This document shows, piece by piece, positions 24,133-31,409 of a stretch of 42,498 nucleotides of DNA; within the stretch, counting starts at the first letter, position 1, and every line of letters starts with the position of its first letter. Under the pieces are notes generated by a model. That model made no database searches and was not told the origin of the DNA. It was given only the letters and a program-made list of their open reading frames with translations. Origin of the DNA: Mediterranea sp. (in: CFB group bacteria) (GTDB lineage Bacteria > Bacteroidota > Bacteroidia > Bacteroidales > Bacteroidaceae); contig JAISHU010000150.1 of the NCBI GenBank assembly GCA_031262385.1, positions 1 to 42,498 of the forward strand, given 5' to 3'. The position numbers and the translations under genes were made by a program.

Positions 24133-24224
24133 TACCGTCCGACCAACGTCGGACGAGCGTCCGACGATGGTTGTACGGTCGTCCGACGTTGGCTGTACGA
24201 GCGTCCGACGTTGGTCGGACGGTA
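24133..24224. repeat. 22-bp-period tandem array C (GTCCGAC family), with perfect inverted ends
   Basis: GTCCGAC recurs at 24137, 24159, 24181 and 24203, exactly 22 bp apart. Units are themselves near-palindromic (GTCCGACGTTGGTCGGAC in the last one). The first 22 bp of the array (24133-24154) are the exact reverse complement of the last 22 bp (24203-24224), so the whole array could fold into one large hairpin or pair in register. It lies about 160 bp downstream of the small membrane protein genes. Confidence 0.88.
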
Positions 24225-24335
24225 AGGGATGTATGGTACAAAGACAATATATTACTGATACATAGTTATTTATCACTAAATAACAACTAATAAACAAATC
24301 GCTACCTCCGATAAGTTTGTTAGCATCTCCGCAAT

Positions 24336-24368
24336 TAACATGAGTCCGCTTAGATCGAACTCATGTTA
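24336..24368 (-). terminator. Hairpin past the small membrane protein genes, possible terminator
   Basis: TAACATGAGT (24336-24345) pairs with ACTCATGTTA (24359-24368), a perfect 10-bp stem with a 13-nt loop, 15 bp past the last stop at 24383 on the minus strand. There is no strong T-tract, so termination is only inferred. Confidence 0.45.
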
Positions 24369-24382
24369 GTTACTTATTTTAC

Positions 24383-24523
24383 CTACGCAAACATATTATA
24401 GAGCATTATAATAAGCGTCATAAGTACGTAGATGGTAGTGAATAATAAGTTTCGTTTCGGCTTTTTGTTCTCTTTCTTGAGTTTTTCGAGTTCCGAATCC
24501 GTAATTACTTTTGTTTTGATGAT
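24383..24523 (-). pseudogene. Possible single-helix membrane peptide without a normal start codon
   Basis: An open frame in the -1 frame relative to the 116-residue gene just upstream, overlapping its last codons. It reads IIKTKVITDSELEKLKKENK, then a basic stretch and a hydrophobic segment (LLFTTIYVLMTLIIMLYNMF), ending at 24383. The charged helix followed by one membrane helix looks protein-like. No ATG, GTG or TTG precedes the charged part; the frame opens with ATC ATC after a stop. It may be a separate peptide whose ATG was lost or whose start is non-standard, or the frame-shifted tail of the upstream gene. Confidence is low. Confidence 0.35.
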
Positions 24524-24849
24524 TTAGTATATGCAAACAGCCCAATCCATAACAAGAATGCACCGAACAGCGCACCCGTAATTTTCGGTAGGATTACCTG
24601 CATATTAAAGAGGTCTAATAATAGAATAGATAATAATCCGCCTAATAAAGCATATTGAAAGAATTTGATTAACTCCTTGCTTTGTTTGAACGATAAGAAT
24701 AGGAAATAGATAAAAGGTATCAATGCAATAGAACCTACAGCATCAAAGGCAAAGGAGCCTTCGTCTAATAAGGAGCGGCAAATGTAACCCAGCACATACT
24801 GCACTACTAAGATAGATAATGCCATGATGGAGGTAAATAATCTGTTCAT
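24505..24849 (-). CDS. Small four-helix membrane protein, function unknown
   Basis: Protein of 114 residues from the ATG at 24849 (a TTG two codons upstream is possible). I do not recognise a family. Hydrophobic segments lie at about 5-22 (FTSIMALSILVVQYVLGY), 35-52 (AVGSIALIPFIYFLFLSF), 62-82 (FFQYALLGGLLSILLLDLFN) and 88-106 (ITGALFGAFLLWIGLFAY), with a basic tail KSSKQK. The gene lies between a 65-residue membrane protein gene and the start-less peptide at 24383-24523, all on the minus strand. These may form one transcript starting at the promoter at 25193-25200. AT-rich composition matches the rest of this accessory stretch. The cytolysin-like lipoprotein gene is the next larger gene upstream. 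Confidence 0.65.
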   Translation of the reverse strand: MNRLFTSIMALSILVVQYVLGYICRSLLDEGSFAFDAVGSIALIPFIYFLFLSFKQSKELIKFFQYALLGGLLSILLLDLFNMQVILPKITGALFGAFLLWIGLFAYTKSSKQK

Positions 24850-24956
24850 ATTCAAGAGTATTAGTTATTAAATGTTTTAGAAATGATTCGGTAGTTTGTT
24901 GTTCGTCCGATGATTCGAAAGCATCACCATAGCTCTCATCAAGAGCCTTGTCTTTT

Positions 24957-25154
24957 TCATACTTTTTTTAAGAACAAGGAATACAGCGCTCGGTATGCAA
25001 GAATGATTAACGTTAATATAAGGTACGCATCCCAGCATGTTTGTACAACGTTTATCATTGTGCCTTTCAACTTTAGCGTTATGTATGGTATGGCTATGAG
25101 AAGTCCGACAATTACATAGATAACTTCCACGGTTTTCTTATTTTTCTGTTTCAT
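24957..25154 (-). CDS. Small two-helix membrane protein, function unknown
   Basis: Protein of 65 residues: a basic start (MKQKNKKTVE), a first membrane helix (about 11-28, VIYVIVGLLIAIPYITL), a short loop with KLKGTMINVVQ, a second helix (about 41-60, WDAYLILTLIILAYRALYSL) and a basic end FLKKV. The charge pattern fits both termini in the cytoplasm. I recognise no family. A good promoter element lies 39 bp upstream (25193-25200), which supports a real gene. It is followed after about 107 bp by the four-helix protein gene on the same strand. Confidence 0.6.
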   Translation of the reverse strand: MKQKNKKTVEVIYVIVGLLIAIPYITLKLKGTMINVVQTCWDAYLILTLIILAYRALYSLFLKKV

Positions 25155-25192
25155 GATTATGAGATTTGGTTTATAATAATTGCAAAAGTAAT

Positions 25193-25200
25193 GTATTTAC
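25193..25200 (-). promoter_or_regulatory. -7 promoter element for the small membrane protein genes
   Basis: TACTTTTG on the minus strand, 39 bp before the ATG at 25154, a full match to TAnnTTTG. It makes the small membrane protein genes independent of the lipoprotein gene upstream. Confidence 0.5.
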
Positions 25201-25342
25201 AACTTCCTTCCAAGAATTCCGAGCATGCAGTAATAAAAACTTTTTTGCATGACCACTTTGCCTAAAAATAGAAATCTTGCACAGCTTGAGAGATTTCAAT
25301 CTTTTCAATATCACTATATACATATTTATTATGCCTTAAATG

Positions 25343-26584
25343 CTAAAAGCGCAGGCTTACGGTTACAGGCGAAGCTCCATTGCCGGTAAAATAGTTTTGT
25401 GTGGACATTTCTATGGGATAGATATCCTCATTGGGCAGTGTGAGATAAGTTAAATACTGTCGCATTGCATCGCCGTTGGCATGGTGAACGTACATTTTCC
25501 CGCTACTGTCGAAGCGCACAAAACTACCTTTCATCTCCTCATAAACAAGTTGTTCTTGTTCATCAAGCATAGCCTCATAACATACCGCATTAAATAGTTT
25601 GCGTATCAGTTCGGGCGGATAGTCCGATTCGACAATAAGTAAACCGATATTACCATAATCTACCGACATTACTATTGACGGAGTTTCACCCACAAAATCT
25701 TCGGGTTTCAATGTCTCTTTAATGACTGCGTCGTTATCCATTGCCAATGACACCTTCGTATGGGCGAACGAGAAGATAATTCCGTGCTTTTTAGTCATCG
25801 GTTTGTCTTTGTACGATGCGTCACTTACCGCTTCGTCCAAAGCGATATCCAAATGACTTTTGCCAAGCAGATGCAACTGTTCGTGTGAATAGAAAGAGAC
25901 GCCTTTGTTATCTGTTTTGAACCTAACGGAAGTTTTGGGATGCTTGCTAAACAGAGCTGTCACATATTCATCTTGAGCTTGGCGAGACGGGACAAATGTC
26001 GTATCCGGTTCCGGTAAGTTCGAACTTACCGTGATGGGGAGATAATGCAAACCTTTATATTCTTTAAGAGGATTGCCACGTGTAATCCGACCATCTATCA
26101 TATTCCCTACATAAGCTCCGGCAAACATGTTCGGTGAAATCGGAGTGTGCATGTTATGATAACTGAACAGAAATTCGTGCCCATCGGCATCTTCCTTTAT
26201 CTCTTCAAAATAAGAATTAGCTAACATTCTCAGTGAAAAGTCATCGTGTACAGCGGCTGCTTGAGATACTTCCAACAGGATTATGTTATCATCTTGCTTA
26301 AAGCAAATGGTTCCGATGCGCTTCTCACCATCGGCATTGTAATCGGCAACCAACAATAGTTGGGTATCGGCTTCACCTTGAGTTGCCGATAAGCCTATCC
26401 ATTTGGGGTAGCTTTCTATAGTCCAAGGTGCATTCGCTGTAATGATAAGGGTATCTTTACTTCCTTGGTATGTAAACTCCACGCTGTTTTTATTGAACGT
26501 AAGCGTGTGCATAGCAGGAGCTTGGCTGTCTTTGCAAGCATACAGACTGAGAATAAGTACGAACAAAAAGAGGGATTGTTTCAT
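25343..26584 (-). CDS. BACON-domain lipoprotein with a cholesterol-dependent-cytolysin-like region lacking domain 4
   Basis: Protein of 413 residues. A lipoprotein signal ends in LYAC (Cys17). A BACON domain follows (about 28-110: LTFNKNSVEFTYQG, NAPWTIESYPKWIGLSATQG and ILLEVSQAA). The remainder (about 138-413) shows, in order, segments I read as thiol-activated cytolysin (CDC) motifs: ISPNMFAGAYVGN (for the PGA segment), LPITVSSNLPEPDTTFVPS, FYSHEQLHLLGKSHLDIAL, HGIIFSFAHTKVSLAMD, SIVMSVDYGNIGLLIVESDY (for the SVSYGR segment) and PIEMSTQNYFTGNGASPVTV (for the PISYTxxFLKDN segment). It ends there, so domain 4 with the tryptophan-rich undecapeptide is missing, as in short CDC-like proteins. 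A role in pore formation is inference. I recognised this by eye; the BACON and lipobox calls are firmer than the cytolysin call. Confidence 0.72.
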   Translation of the reverse strand: MKQSLFLFVLILSLYACKDSQAPAMHTLTFNKNSVEFTYQGSKDTLIITANAPWTIESYPKWIGLSATQGEADTQLLLVADYNADGEKRIGTICFKQDDNIILLEVSQAAAVHDDFSLRMLANSYFEEIKEDADGHEFLFSYHNMHTPISPNMFAGAYVGNMIDGRITRGNPLKEYKGLHYLPITVSSNLPEPDTTFVPSRQAQDEYVTALFSKHPKTSVRFKTDNKGVSFYSHEQLHLLGKSHLDIALDEAVSDASYKDKPMTKKHGIIFSFAHTKVSLAMDNDAVIKETLKPEDFVGETPSIVMSVDYGNIGLLIVESDYPPELIRKLFNAVCYEAMLDEQEQLVYEEMKGSFVRFDSSGKMYVHHANGDAMRQYLTYLTLPNEDIYPIEMSTQNYFTGNGASPVTVSLRF

Positions 26585-26617
26585 GTGTTGATAGATTAAA
26601 GTAATGATAGAATTATT

Positions 26618-26691
26618 AGAAGCTGTTTTGATTTGAGTGCTCTCAAAGCAAGAGTAATAAAATCTATTTCACTAAAATCAAAACAGTTTTA
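26618..26691. mobile_element. MITE-like palindromic element, internally deleted copy
   Basis: The left end AGAAGCTGTTTTGA (26618-26631) and right end TCAAAACAGTTTT (26678 on) are inverted. The segment 26643-26691 (CTCAAAGCAAGAGTAATAAA onward) aligns with 17399-17448 of the larger copy at most positions. The left interior and the 21-bp inner palindrome are missing. It fills most of the 129-bp gap between the cytolysin-like lipoprotein gene and the barrel protein gene upstream of it, and may act as a hairpin terminator or processing site on their message. Confidence 0.7.
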
Positions 26692-26713
26692 AACCAGACA
26701 AAGAACCGTATTC

Positions 26714-27316
26714 TTATCTACGCAAGGGGATATACAGCGAAAGTGTCCAGTCGCAGAACTTCCCCGAAGCCGAAACGTCATTTTTAATGCCGTTCATCAG
26801 ACCATGCTTGTATGATAGATTTACACCTAACACACCGAAGTCGTAGCCTATTCGTCCCACAATAGGGAGATTGAACATGCGGGAATTGCTGTCACCATGA
26901 TAAATATCTATCGACGGCTCCATACCTGCACCGATACTTAACTTCTTCCACAAGGTATAATTAATGGTACCACTCACCGAAACGTTGGGATAGACACCGG
27001 TTGATTCTGCCCACGCATCCCCGGGATAATTTGATGATGTTTTCATTTCACTGCTTTCTCTCCATGCTCTTAGTCCTATCATAGGAGCTATGTCAAGAAA
27101 TAAAGCTTTTTGCTGAAAAGGACGAAATCTAAACTGATAACCCAATACAGCATTAAAGAGGTATTCTTGGCTGTTTCGAGGTGAGTCTACATAATACATA
27201 CTCTGTATACTGCCGATTCCACCCCCTACTATAATCCCCGACTGTACGGATGTTTGGGCAGAGATAGGTAAAGTAGAAATCGTAAGTAATAGGGATAAAA
27301 GAAATACTTTCTTCAT
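26714..27316 (-). CDS. Small outer-membrane beta-barrel protein
   Basis: Protein of 200 residues from the ATG at 27316. The signal peptide is MKKVFLLSLLLTISTLPISA, cleaved after AQ. The mature part is made of alternating polar and hydrophobic strands of 9-12 residues (SGIIVGGGIGSIQSMYY, LFNAVLGYQFRFRPFQ, LSIGAGMEPSIDIYHG, IGYDFGVLGVNLSYKHG), ending CDWTLSLYIPLRR. That is the pattern of an eight-stranded OmpA-like or PorT-like barrel; the final strand ends in two arginines, not an aromatic. No family could be named. An in-frame ATG 22 codons upstream (27382) would add MKKIYLSIWAVAVTACTQ, itself a lipoprotein-like signal, so the start is not certain. The cytolysin-like lipoprotein gene follows on the same strand. 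Confidence 0.75.
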   Translation of the reverse strand: MKKVFLLSLLLTISTLPISAQTSVQSGIIVGGGIGSIQSMYYVDSPRNSQEYLFNAVLGYQFRFRPFQQKALFLDIAPMIGLRAWRESSEMKTSSNYPGDAWAESTGVYPNVSVSGTINYTLWKKLSIGAGMEPSIDIYHGDSNSRMFNLPIVGRIGYDFGVLGVNLSYKHGLMNGIKNDVSASGKFCDWTLSLYIPLRR

Positions 27317-27458
27317 TGATGCCGTATTTTGAGTACATGCGGTTACAGCCACCGCCCAAATGGATAAATAAATCTTTTTCATAAAATGGTTGTTGATGAT
27401 AAAAAATACTATTTCGGCGGCAAATCTACGGCAACAAAGAACAAACCTCCAAGAAATT

Positions 27459-27508
27459 GAGTACGCAAATTGTACGCATTTTCTCGATGAGTACGCAAAT
27501 TGTACGCA
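27459..27508. repeat. Duplicated pair of GTACGCA direct repeats upstream of the barrel gene
   Basis: A 20-bp sequence GAGTACGCAAATTGTACGCA occurs at 27459-27478 and again, identical, at 27489-27508, 30 bp apart. Each copy contains GTACGCA twice, 11 bp apart (27461 and 27472; 27491 and 27502). Paired direct half-sites one helical turn apart are a common operator form. The site is 140-190 bp upstream of the barrel gene ATG and about 205 bp upstream of the divergent SpoIID-like gene. Confidence 0.6.
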
Positions 27509-27712
27509 AAAAAGACGTATGTATTTGGTTATTAATAAATTCCACAAGGGAACACACACACGACCAATATTTTCAGAGAGACTTGGGAACATGAGTAATA
27601 AGAGTTTTAGGTAAAAAAACACACATCGTTCTTTGATAATTTCTTGCTATGTTGCAGGCATACACAAAAATGTTGTAACTTCGTCAGCGTTTAACGCAGA
27701 CAAATTATTACC

Positions 27713-28951
27713 ATGAGTGAACCCCTTATCCATGTAGGCATTCTCTCTGCCTCCCAAATAGCATTTGTGCTTCACGGTCGTTTTCGTGCCTCTGACGGTA
27801 CGGAGGTAGACGGCGGACAAACAGCCGTGTGGCATGCCGACCGCATCCTTTGGAATAATAGGCTTTACGATGAGTTGTGGTTTGAACCGATTGACAACAA
27901 CGGAGAAGTTTGTTTCGAACTGCTTGAGGTCACTATCGGCATCAACTTTCACTGGGAGCGCAAGGAAAACCAACGCTTTCCGGGTGCGCTGATAATTATA
28001 GTGGAAAACAATCAATTGACTGCTGTCAACGCGGTGGATGCCGAAACCTATCTTGTCAGCGTTATCTCCAGCGAAATGAATGCTACGGCGTCGTCCGAGC
28101 TGCTTAAAGCACACGCGGTGATTTCGAGGAGTTGGCTGCTGAGCAATCTCAATGCACACGCCCGCTTCAATGTTTGCGCCGACGACCACTGCCAACGCTA
28201 TCAAGGTATTACACGCGCTTCTACGTCTGTCGTCGGACAAGCCGTTGCCGCCACACGAGGCGAAGTGCTGACAAGCGGAGGTATCTTGTGCGATACACGC
28301 TACTCCAAATGTTGCGGAGGTGCTTTGGAAGAGTTTCGCTATGCGTGGGAAGAGAAGGATTATCCCTATCTGAAGAAGAGACGCGACAGTGTGACCGATA
28401 CCCGCCTGCCCGACTTGCAACAGGAAGCGGAAGCCGAACGGTGGATACGTTCGGAGCCTGAGGCTTTCTGCAACACCCGCAACCGTGAGGTGCTGGCGCA
28501 GGTGCTCAACGATTACGACCAAGAAACCACCCGGTTTTATCGCTGGCAGGTGACCTACACACAAGATGAACTTGCCGAACTGATTTATCGGCGCAGCGGC
28601 GTAGACTACGGTCACATCGTAAACCTTGTGCCTGTGGCACGCGGCACGTCGGGACGCATCTGGCAGTTGCGCATTGTGGGTACCAAAGAGACACGCGTCA
28701 TCGGCAAAGAGTTGGAGATACGGCGCACACTTTCCGAATCGCACCTGTACAGCTCGGCTTTTGTGGTCGACCGCGAAGCAATCGGCACCGATGACATTCC
28801 CGCACGCTTTGTTCTGACGGGAGCCGGTTGGGGACACGGTGTGGGACTGTGCCAAATAGGTGCCGCCATGATGGGCGAACAGGGTTATACGTACCAAGAG
28901 ATATTGAATCACTATTATACCGGCGCTACCCTCACCAAACAGTATGAATAA
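27713..28951 (+). CDS. SpoIID/LytB-domain protein (amidase-enhancer type)
   Basis: Protein of 412 residues with no visible signal peptide (MSEPLIHVGILSASQIAFVL). The SpoIID/LytB core covers about 95-390: AVDAETYLVSVISSEMNATA, LLKAHAVISRSWLL, CDTRYSKCCGG, and near the end GAGWGHGVGLCQIGAAMMG followed by ILNHYYTGATL. In sporeformers SpoIID is a lytic transglycosylase acting on denuded glycan; the catalytic glutamate corresponds to the one in the SSEM segment. Bacteroidota homologues are common but little studied. The absence of a signal peptide is odd for a wall enzyme; it may act on imported wall fragments, which would fit its place as first gene of a salvage operon. Its stop overlaps the AmpG-like gene by 8 bp. 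Confidence 0.92.
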   Translation: MSEPLIHVGILSASQIAFVLHGRFRASDGTEVDGGQTAVWHADRILWNNRLYDELWFEPIDNNGEVCFELLEVTIGINFHWERKENQRFPGALIIIVENNQLTAVNAVDAETYLVSVISSEMNATASSELLKAHAVISRSWLLSNLNAHARFNVCADDHCQRYQGITRASTSVVGQAVAATRGEVLTSGGILCDTRYSKCCGGALEEFRYAWEEKDYPYLKKRRDSVTDTRLPDLQQEAEAERWIRSEPEAFCNTRNREVLAQVLNDYDQETTRFYRWQVTYTQDELAELIYRRSGVDYGHIVNLVPVARGTSGRIWQLRIVGTKETRVIGKELEIRRTLSESHLYSSAFVVDREAIGTDDIPARFVLTGAGWGHGVGLCQIGAAMMGEQGYTYQEILNHYYTGATLTKQYE

Positions 28952-30224
28952 TATGAAGTCTGATACCCGACCTGTCACTCCGTGGGCGTGGATACCGACG
29001 CTCTATTTTGCCGAAGCATTGCCCTATGTAGCGGTGATGAGCATTGCCGTTGTGATGTACAAAAACCTCGGCATCAGTAACACCGACATTGCCCTCTACA
29101 CCTCGTGGCTCTATCTGCCATGGGTTATCAAACCTTTCTGGAGTCCGTTTGTAGACCTGCTGCGTACCAAACGTTGGTGGGTAAGAGCCATGCAACTGTT
29201 TATCGGTGCCGGATTGGCGGGCGTTGCCTTTACGCTGCCTATGACGGACTTCTTTCGCTGGTCGCTTGCGGTGTTTTGGCTGGTGGCTTTCAGTTCCGCC
29301 ACGCACGACATTGCCGCCGACGGCTTCTACATGCTTGCCTTAGACACCAAAGAACAGGCGTTCTACGTAGGCATCCGCAGTACTTTCTACCGCATCGCTA
29401 CCCTTGTGGCACAAGGACAGTTGGTGGTGCTTGCCGGTGTGCTGGAACAATACTTCACGGTGGCACGTGCTTGGAGCATCACCTTTTATCTATTGGCAGG
29501 ACTTTTCATTCTGTTTTATCTTTACCACAGTGCCGTGCTTCCGAAGCCCCGTTCCGACCGCTCGGTGGTGACACATGCCGATGCACGTCATATACTCAAC
29601 GGCTTTTTTGCCACGTTTGCCTCTTTCTTCCGAAAAAAACAGGCAGGGGTGGCTATTCTCTTTATGTTGCTCTACCGTTTGCCCGAAGCACAATTGGTGA
29701 AACTTATCAACCCGTTTCTGTTAGACCCGTTGGAAGCGGGCGGTTTGGGACTCTCCACCGCAGAAGTGGGGTGGGTGTACGGCACTGTCGGCATTATAGG
29801 GCTGATGCTGGGAGGTATCATCGGCGGGATGTGTGCGGCACGGGGCGGATTGAAGCGTTGGCTTTGGCCAATGGCGTGGAGCATCTCGCTCACCTGCCTC
29901 ACGTTTGTCTATCTGGGATATTTCCAACCACAGAACCTTTGGGTTATCAATTGTTGCGTATTCATCGAACAATTTGGCTACGGCTTCGGCTTTACCGCCT
30001 ATATGCTCTACCTGATTTACTTCTCGGAAGGCGAACATAAAACGGCACACTATGCCATTTGCACCGGCTTTATGGCGGCAGGCATGATGTTGCCGGGAAT
30101 GGCGGCAGGCTGGCTGCAAGAGCGGATGGGCTACGAAGCCTTCTTTGTATGGGTGATGATTTGCTGCGTGGCAACCATTGCCGTATGTGCTTTTGTTAAG
30201 ATAGAACCGAAAAACAAACAATAA
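28944..30224 (+). CDS. AmpG-like muropeptide transporter, major facilitator superfamily
   Basis: Protein of 426 residues with about twelve membrane helices. The N-terminal segment PTLYFAEALPYVAVMSIAVV and the loop PWVIKPFWSPFVDLL match the AmpG pattern (permease for GlcNAc-anhydroMurNAc peptides), as do SATHDIAADGFYMLAL and GFGFTAYMLYLIYFSEGEHK. The start at 28944 overlaps the upstream stop by 8 bp; a second ATG at 28953 is also possible. AmpG family proteins import wall fragments from the periplasm into the cytoplasm. Neighbours on both sides have predicted roles in wall sugar use, which supports that substrate class, though some Bacteroidota paralogues may carry other sugars. The next gene begins 6 bp after the stop. 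Confidence 0.88.
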   Translation: MNNMKSDTRPVTPWAWIPTLYFAEALPYVAVMSIAVVMYKNLGISNTDIALYTSWLYLPWVIKPFWSPFVDLLRTKRWWVRAMQLFIGAGLAGVAFTLPMTDFFRWSLAVFWLVAFSSATHDIAADGFYMLALDTKEQAFYVGIRSTFYRIATLVAQGQLVVLAGVLEQYFTVARAWSITFYLLAGLFILFYLYHSAVLPKPRSDRSVVTHADARHILNGFFATFASFFRKKQAGVAILFMLLYRLPEAQLVKLINPFLLDPLEAGGLGLSTAEVGWVYGTVGIIGLMLGGIIGGMCAARGGLKRWLWPMAWSISLTCLTFVYLGYFQPQNLWVINCCVFIEQFGYGFGFTAYMLYLIYFSEGEHKTAHYAICTGFMAAGMMLPGMAAGWLQERMGYEAFFVWVMICCVATIAVCAFVKIEPKNKQ

Positions 30225-30230
30225 TTGCTT

Positions 30231-31406
30231 ATGAACGCTTCTGCACCTACTAACAAACGTTTGCTCGCCCTCGACGTGTTGCGGGGCATCACTATTGCGG
30301 GCATGATTTTGGTGAACACTCCCGGCAGTTGGGAGCACATCTATGCCCCGTTGAAACATGCGGTGTGGTTGGGACTGACACCGACCGACCTTGTGTTTCC
30401 GTTCTTTATGTTTATCATGGGGATATCCACTTACATCTCGCTGAAGAAGTATCACTTCTTGCTGAGTTATGCCGCAGGCATCAAGCTATTGCGCCGTACC
30501 GCCGTTATCTTCGCCATTGGCTTGGGGCTGACGTGGTTTTCGGAATTTTGCTACTATTGGACAGCGCCTACCGCAGGCATCGGCTTGGTGGGGCAGCTTT
30601 GGGAGTCGGTGTGGTCTATCCCCCACATGCGCCTGTTGGGTGTAATGCAACGGCTGGCACTCGCCTATGGAGCAACGGCACTCATCGCACTCACCGTGAG
30701 GCATCGCTACATCCCTTACCTCATTGTGGCACTGCTGGTGGGCTACCTCCTTATTCTTACCACCGGTAACGGCTATGCCTACAACGAAACCAACATCCTC
30801 TCCGTGGTAGACCGCGCCATTCTTACCCCTGCCCACATGTATAAAGACAACGGCATCGACCCCGAAGGACTACTTAGCACCATTCCCGCTATTGCGCACG
30901 TATTGCTGGGCTTCTGTGTGGGGCGCATGTTGCTGGGCAATCCCCGGAAAGACGAAGAGCGTACTTCCGCCCTGCGTAGCCAACTGATCGACCTCTTTAT
31001 AGTGGGTACCGTTCTTACGTTTGGCGGTTTCCTACTGAACTACGGCGACCCTATCAGCAAAAAGATATGGAGTCCTTCGTTTGTGCTGGTTACCTGCGGA
31101 ATGGCATCGAGTTTCCTTGCTCTGCTTATCTGGCTTATCGACCTGAAAGCCTACCGGCGTTGGAGTCGCTTCTTCGAATCCTTCGGCGTCAACCCCTTGT
31201 TTCTCTATGTGTTGGCGGGCGTGCTGGCTACGCTGTTCGACTGCATCAGCATAGGCAACCGCACGATACATGGTTGGGCTTACGGTTGGCTGTCGTCGCT
31301 GTTGCCCGACACTTTTGCCTCGTTAGTGTACGCACTGCTGTTTGTGATACTTTGCTGGTGCATAGGCTATCCGCTGTATCGAAAAAAAATCTACATCAAA
31401 ATATAA
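30231..31406 (+). CDS. COG4299/HGSNAT-like membrane protein, MurT-like candidate in amino-sugar uptake or acetylation
   Basis: Protein of 391 residues with about ten membrane helices. The start is the ATG at 30231; TTG two codons earlier is less likely. The N-terminus RLLALDVLRGITIAGMILVN and the following PLKHAVWLGLTPTDLVFPFF are the signature of the family related to heparan-alpha-glucosaminide N-acetyltransferase (DUF5009/COG4299), with the conserved histidine in the first loop. Eukaryotic members move an acetyl group across a membrane onto glucosamine. To my knowledge a homologue next to the MurNAc kinase in Tannerella forsythia has been proposed as an inner-membrane MurNAc transporter (MurT). 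The present gene lies between an AmpG-like transporter and a BadF-type kinase, the same context. Transporter or acetyltransferase cannot be settled from sequence. Confidence 0.82.
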   Translation: MNASAPTNKRLLALDVLRGITIAGMILVNTPGSWEHIYAPLKHAVWLGLTPTDLVFPFFMFIMGISTYISLKKYHFLLSYAAGIKLLRRTAVIFAIGLGLTWFSEFCYYWTAPTAGIGLVGQLWESVWSIPHMRLLGVMQRLALAYGATALIALTVRHRYIPYLIVALLVGYLLILTTGNGYAYNETNILSVVDRAILTPAHMYKDNGIDPEGLLSTIPAIAHVLLGFCVGRMLLGNPRKDEERTSALRSQLIDLFIVGTVLTFGGFLLNYGDPISKKIWSPSFVLVTCGMASSFLALLIWLIDLKAYRRWSRFFESFGVNPLFLYVLAGVLATLFDCISIGNRTIHGWAYGWLSSLLPDTFASLVYALLFVILCWCIGYPLYRKKIYIKI

Positions 31407-31409
31407 CGT

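Larger units (their letters stand above)
23833..24382. other. 550-bp intergenic region rich in repeats
   Basis: No credible gene. From left to right it contains a short palindromic element remnant (23901-23933), a 7-bp-stem hairpin near 24030 (CCTCTTC with GAAGAGG), the 22-bp-period array C (24133-24224), and a 10-bp-stem hairpin (24336-24368) just past the end of the small membrane protein genes. Open frames at 24001-24225 (plus) and 24031-24297 (minus) simply run through the repeats. I do not see a full TAnnTTTG element for the receptor gene here. Confidence 0.7.

Noticed and set aside
24001..24297. Open frames on both strands over array C
   Set aside because: Their translations are dominated by the repeat (for example repeated RPTLV) and the 22-bp period shifts frame each unit. 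No start signal or conserved feature is seen.
27390..27614. Plus-strand open frame of 74 codons between the barrel and SpoIID-like genes
   Set aside because: It covers the duplicated GTACGCA sites, so its internal NCTHFLDEYANCT repeat comes from the DNA repeat. No protein feature is visible.
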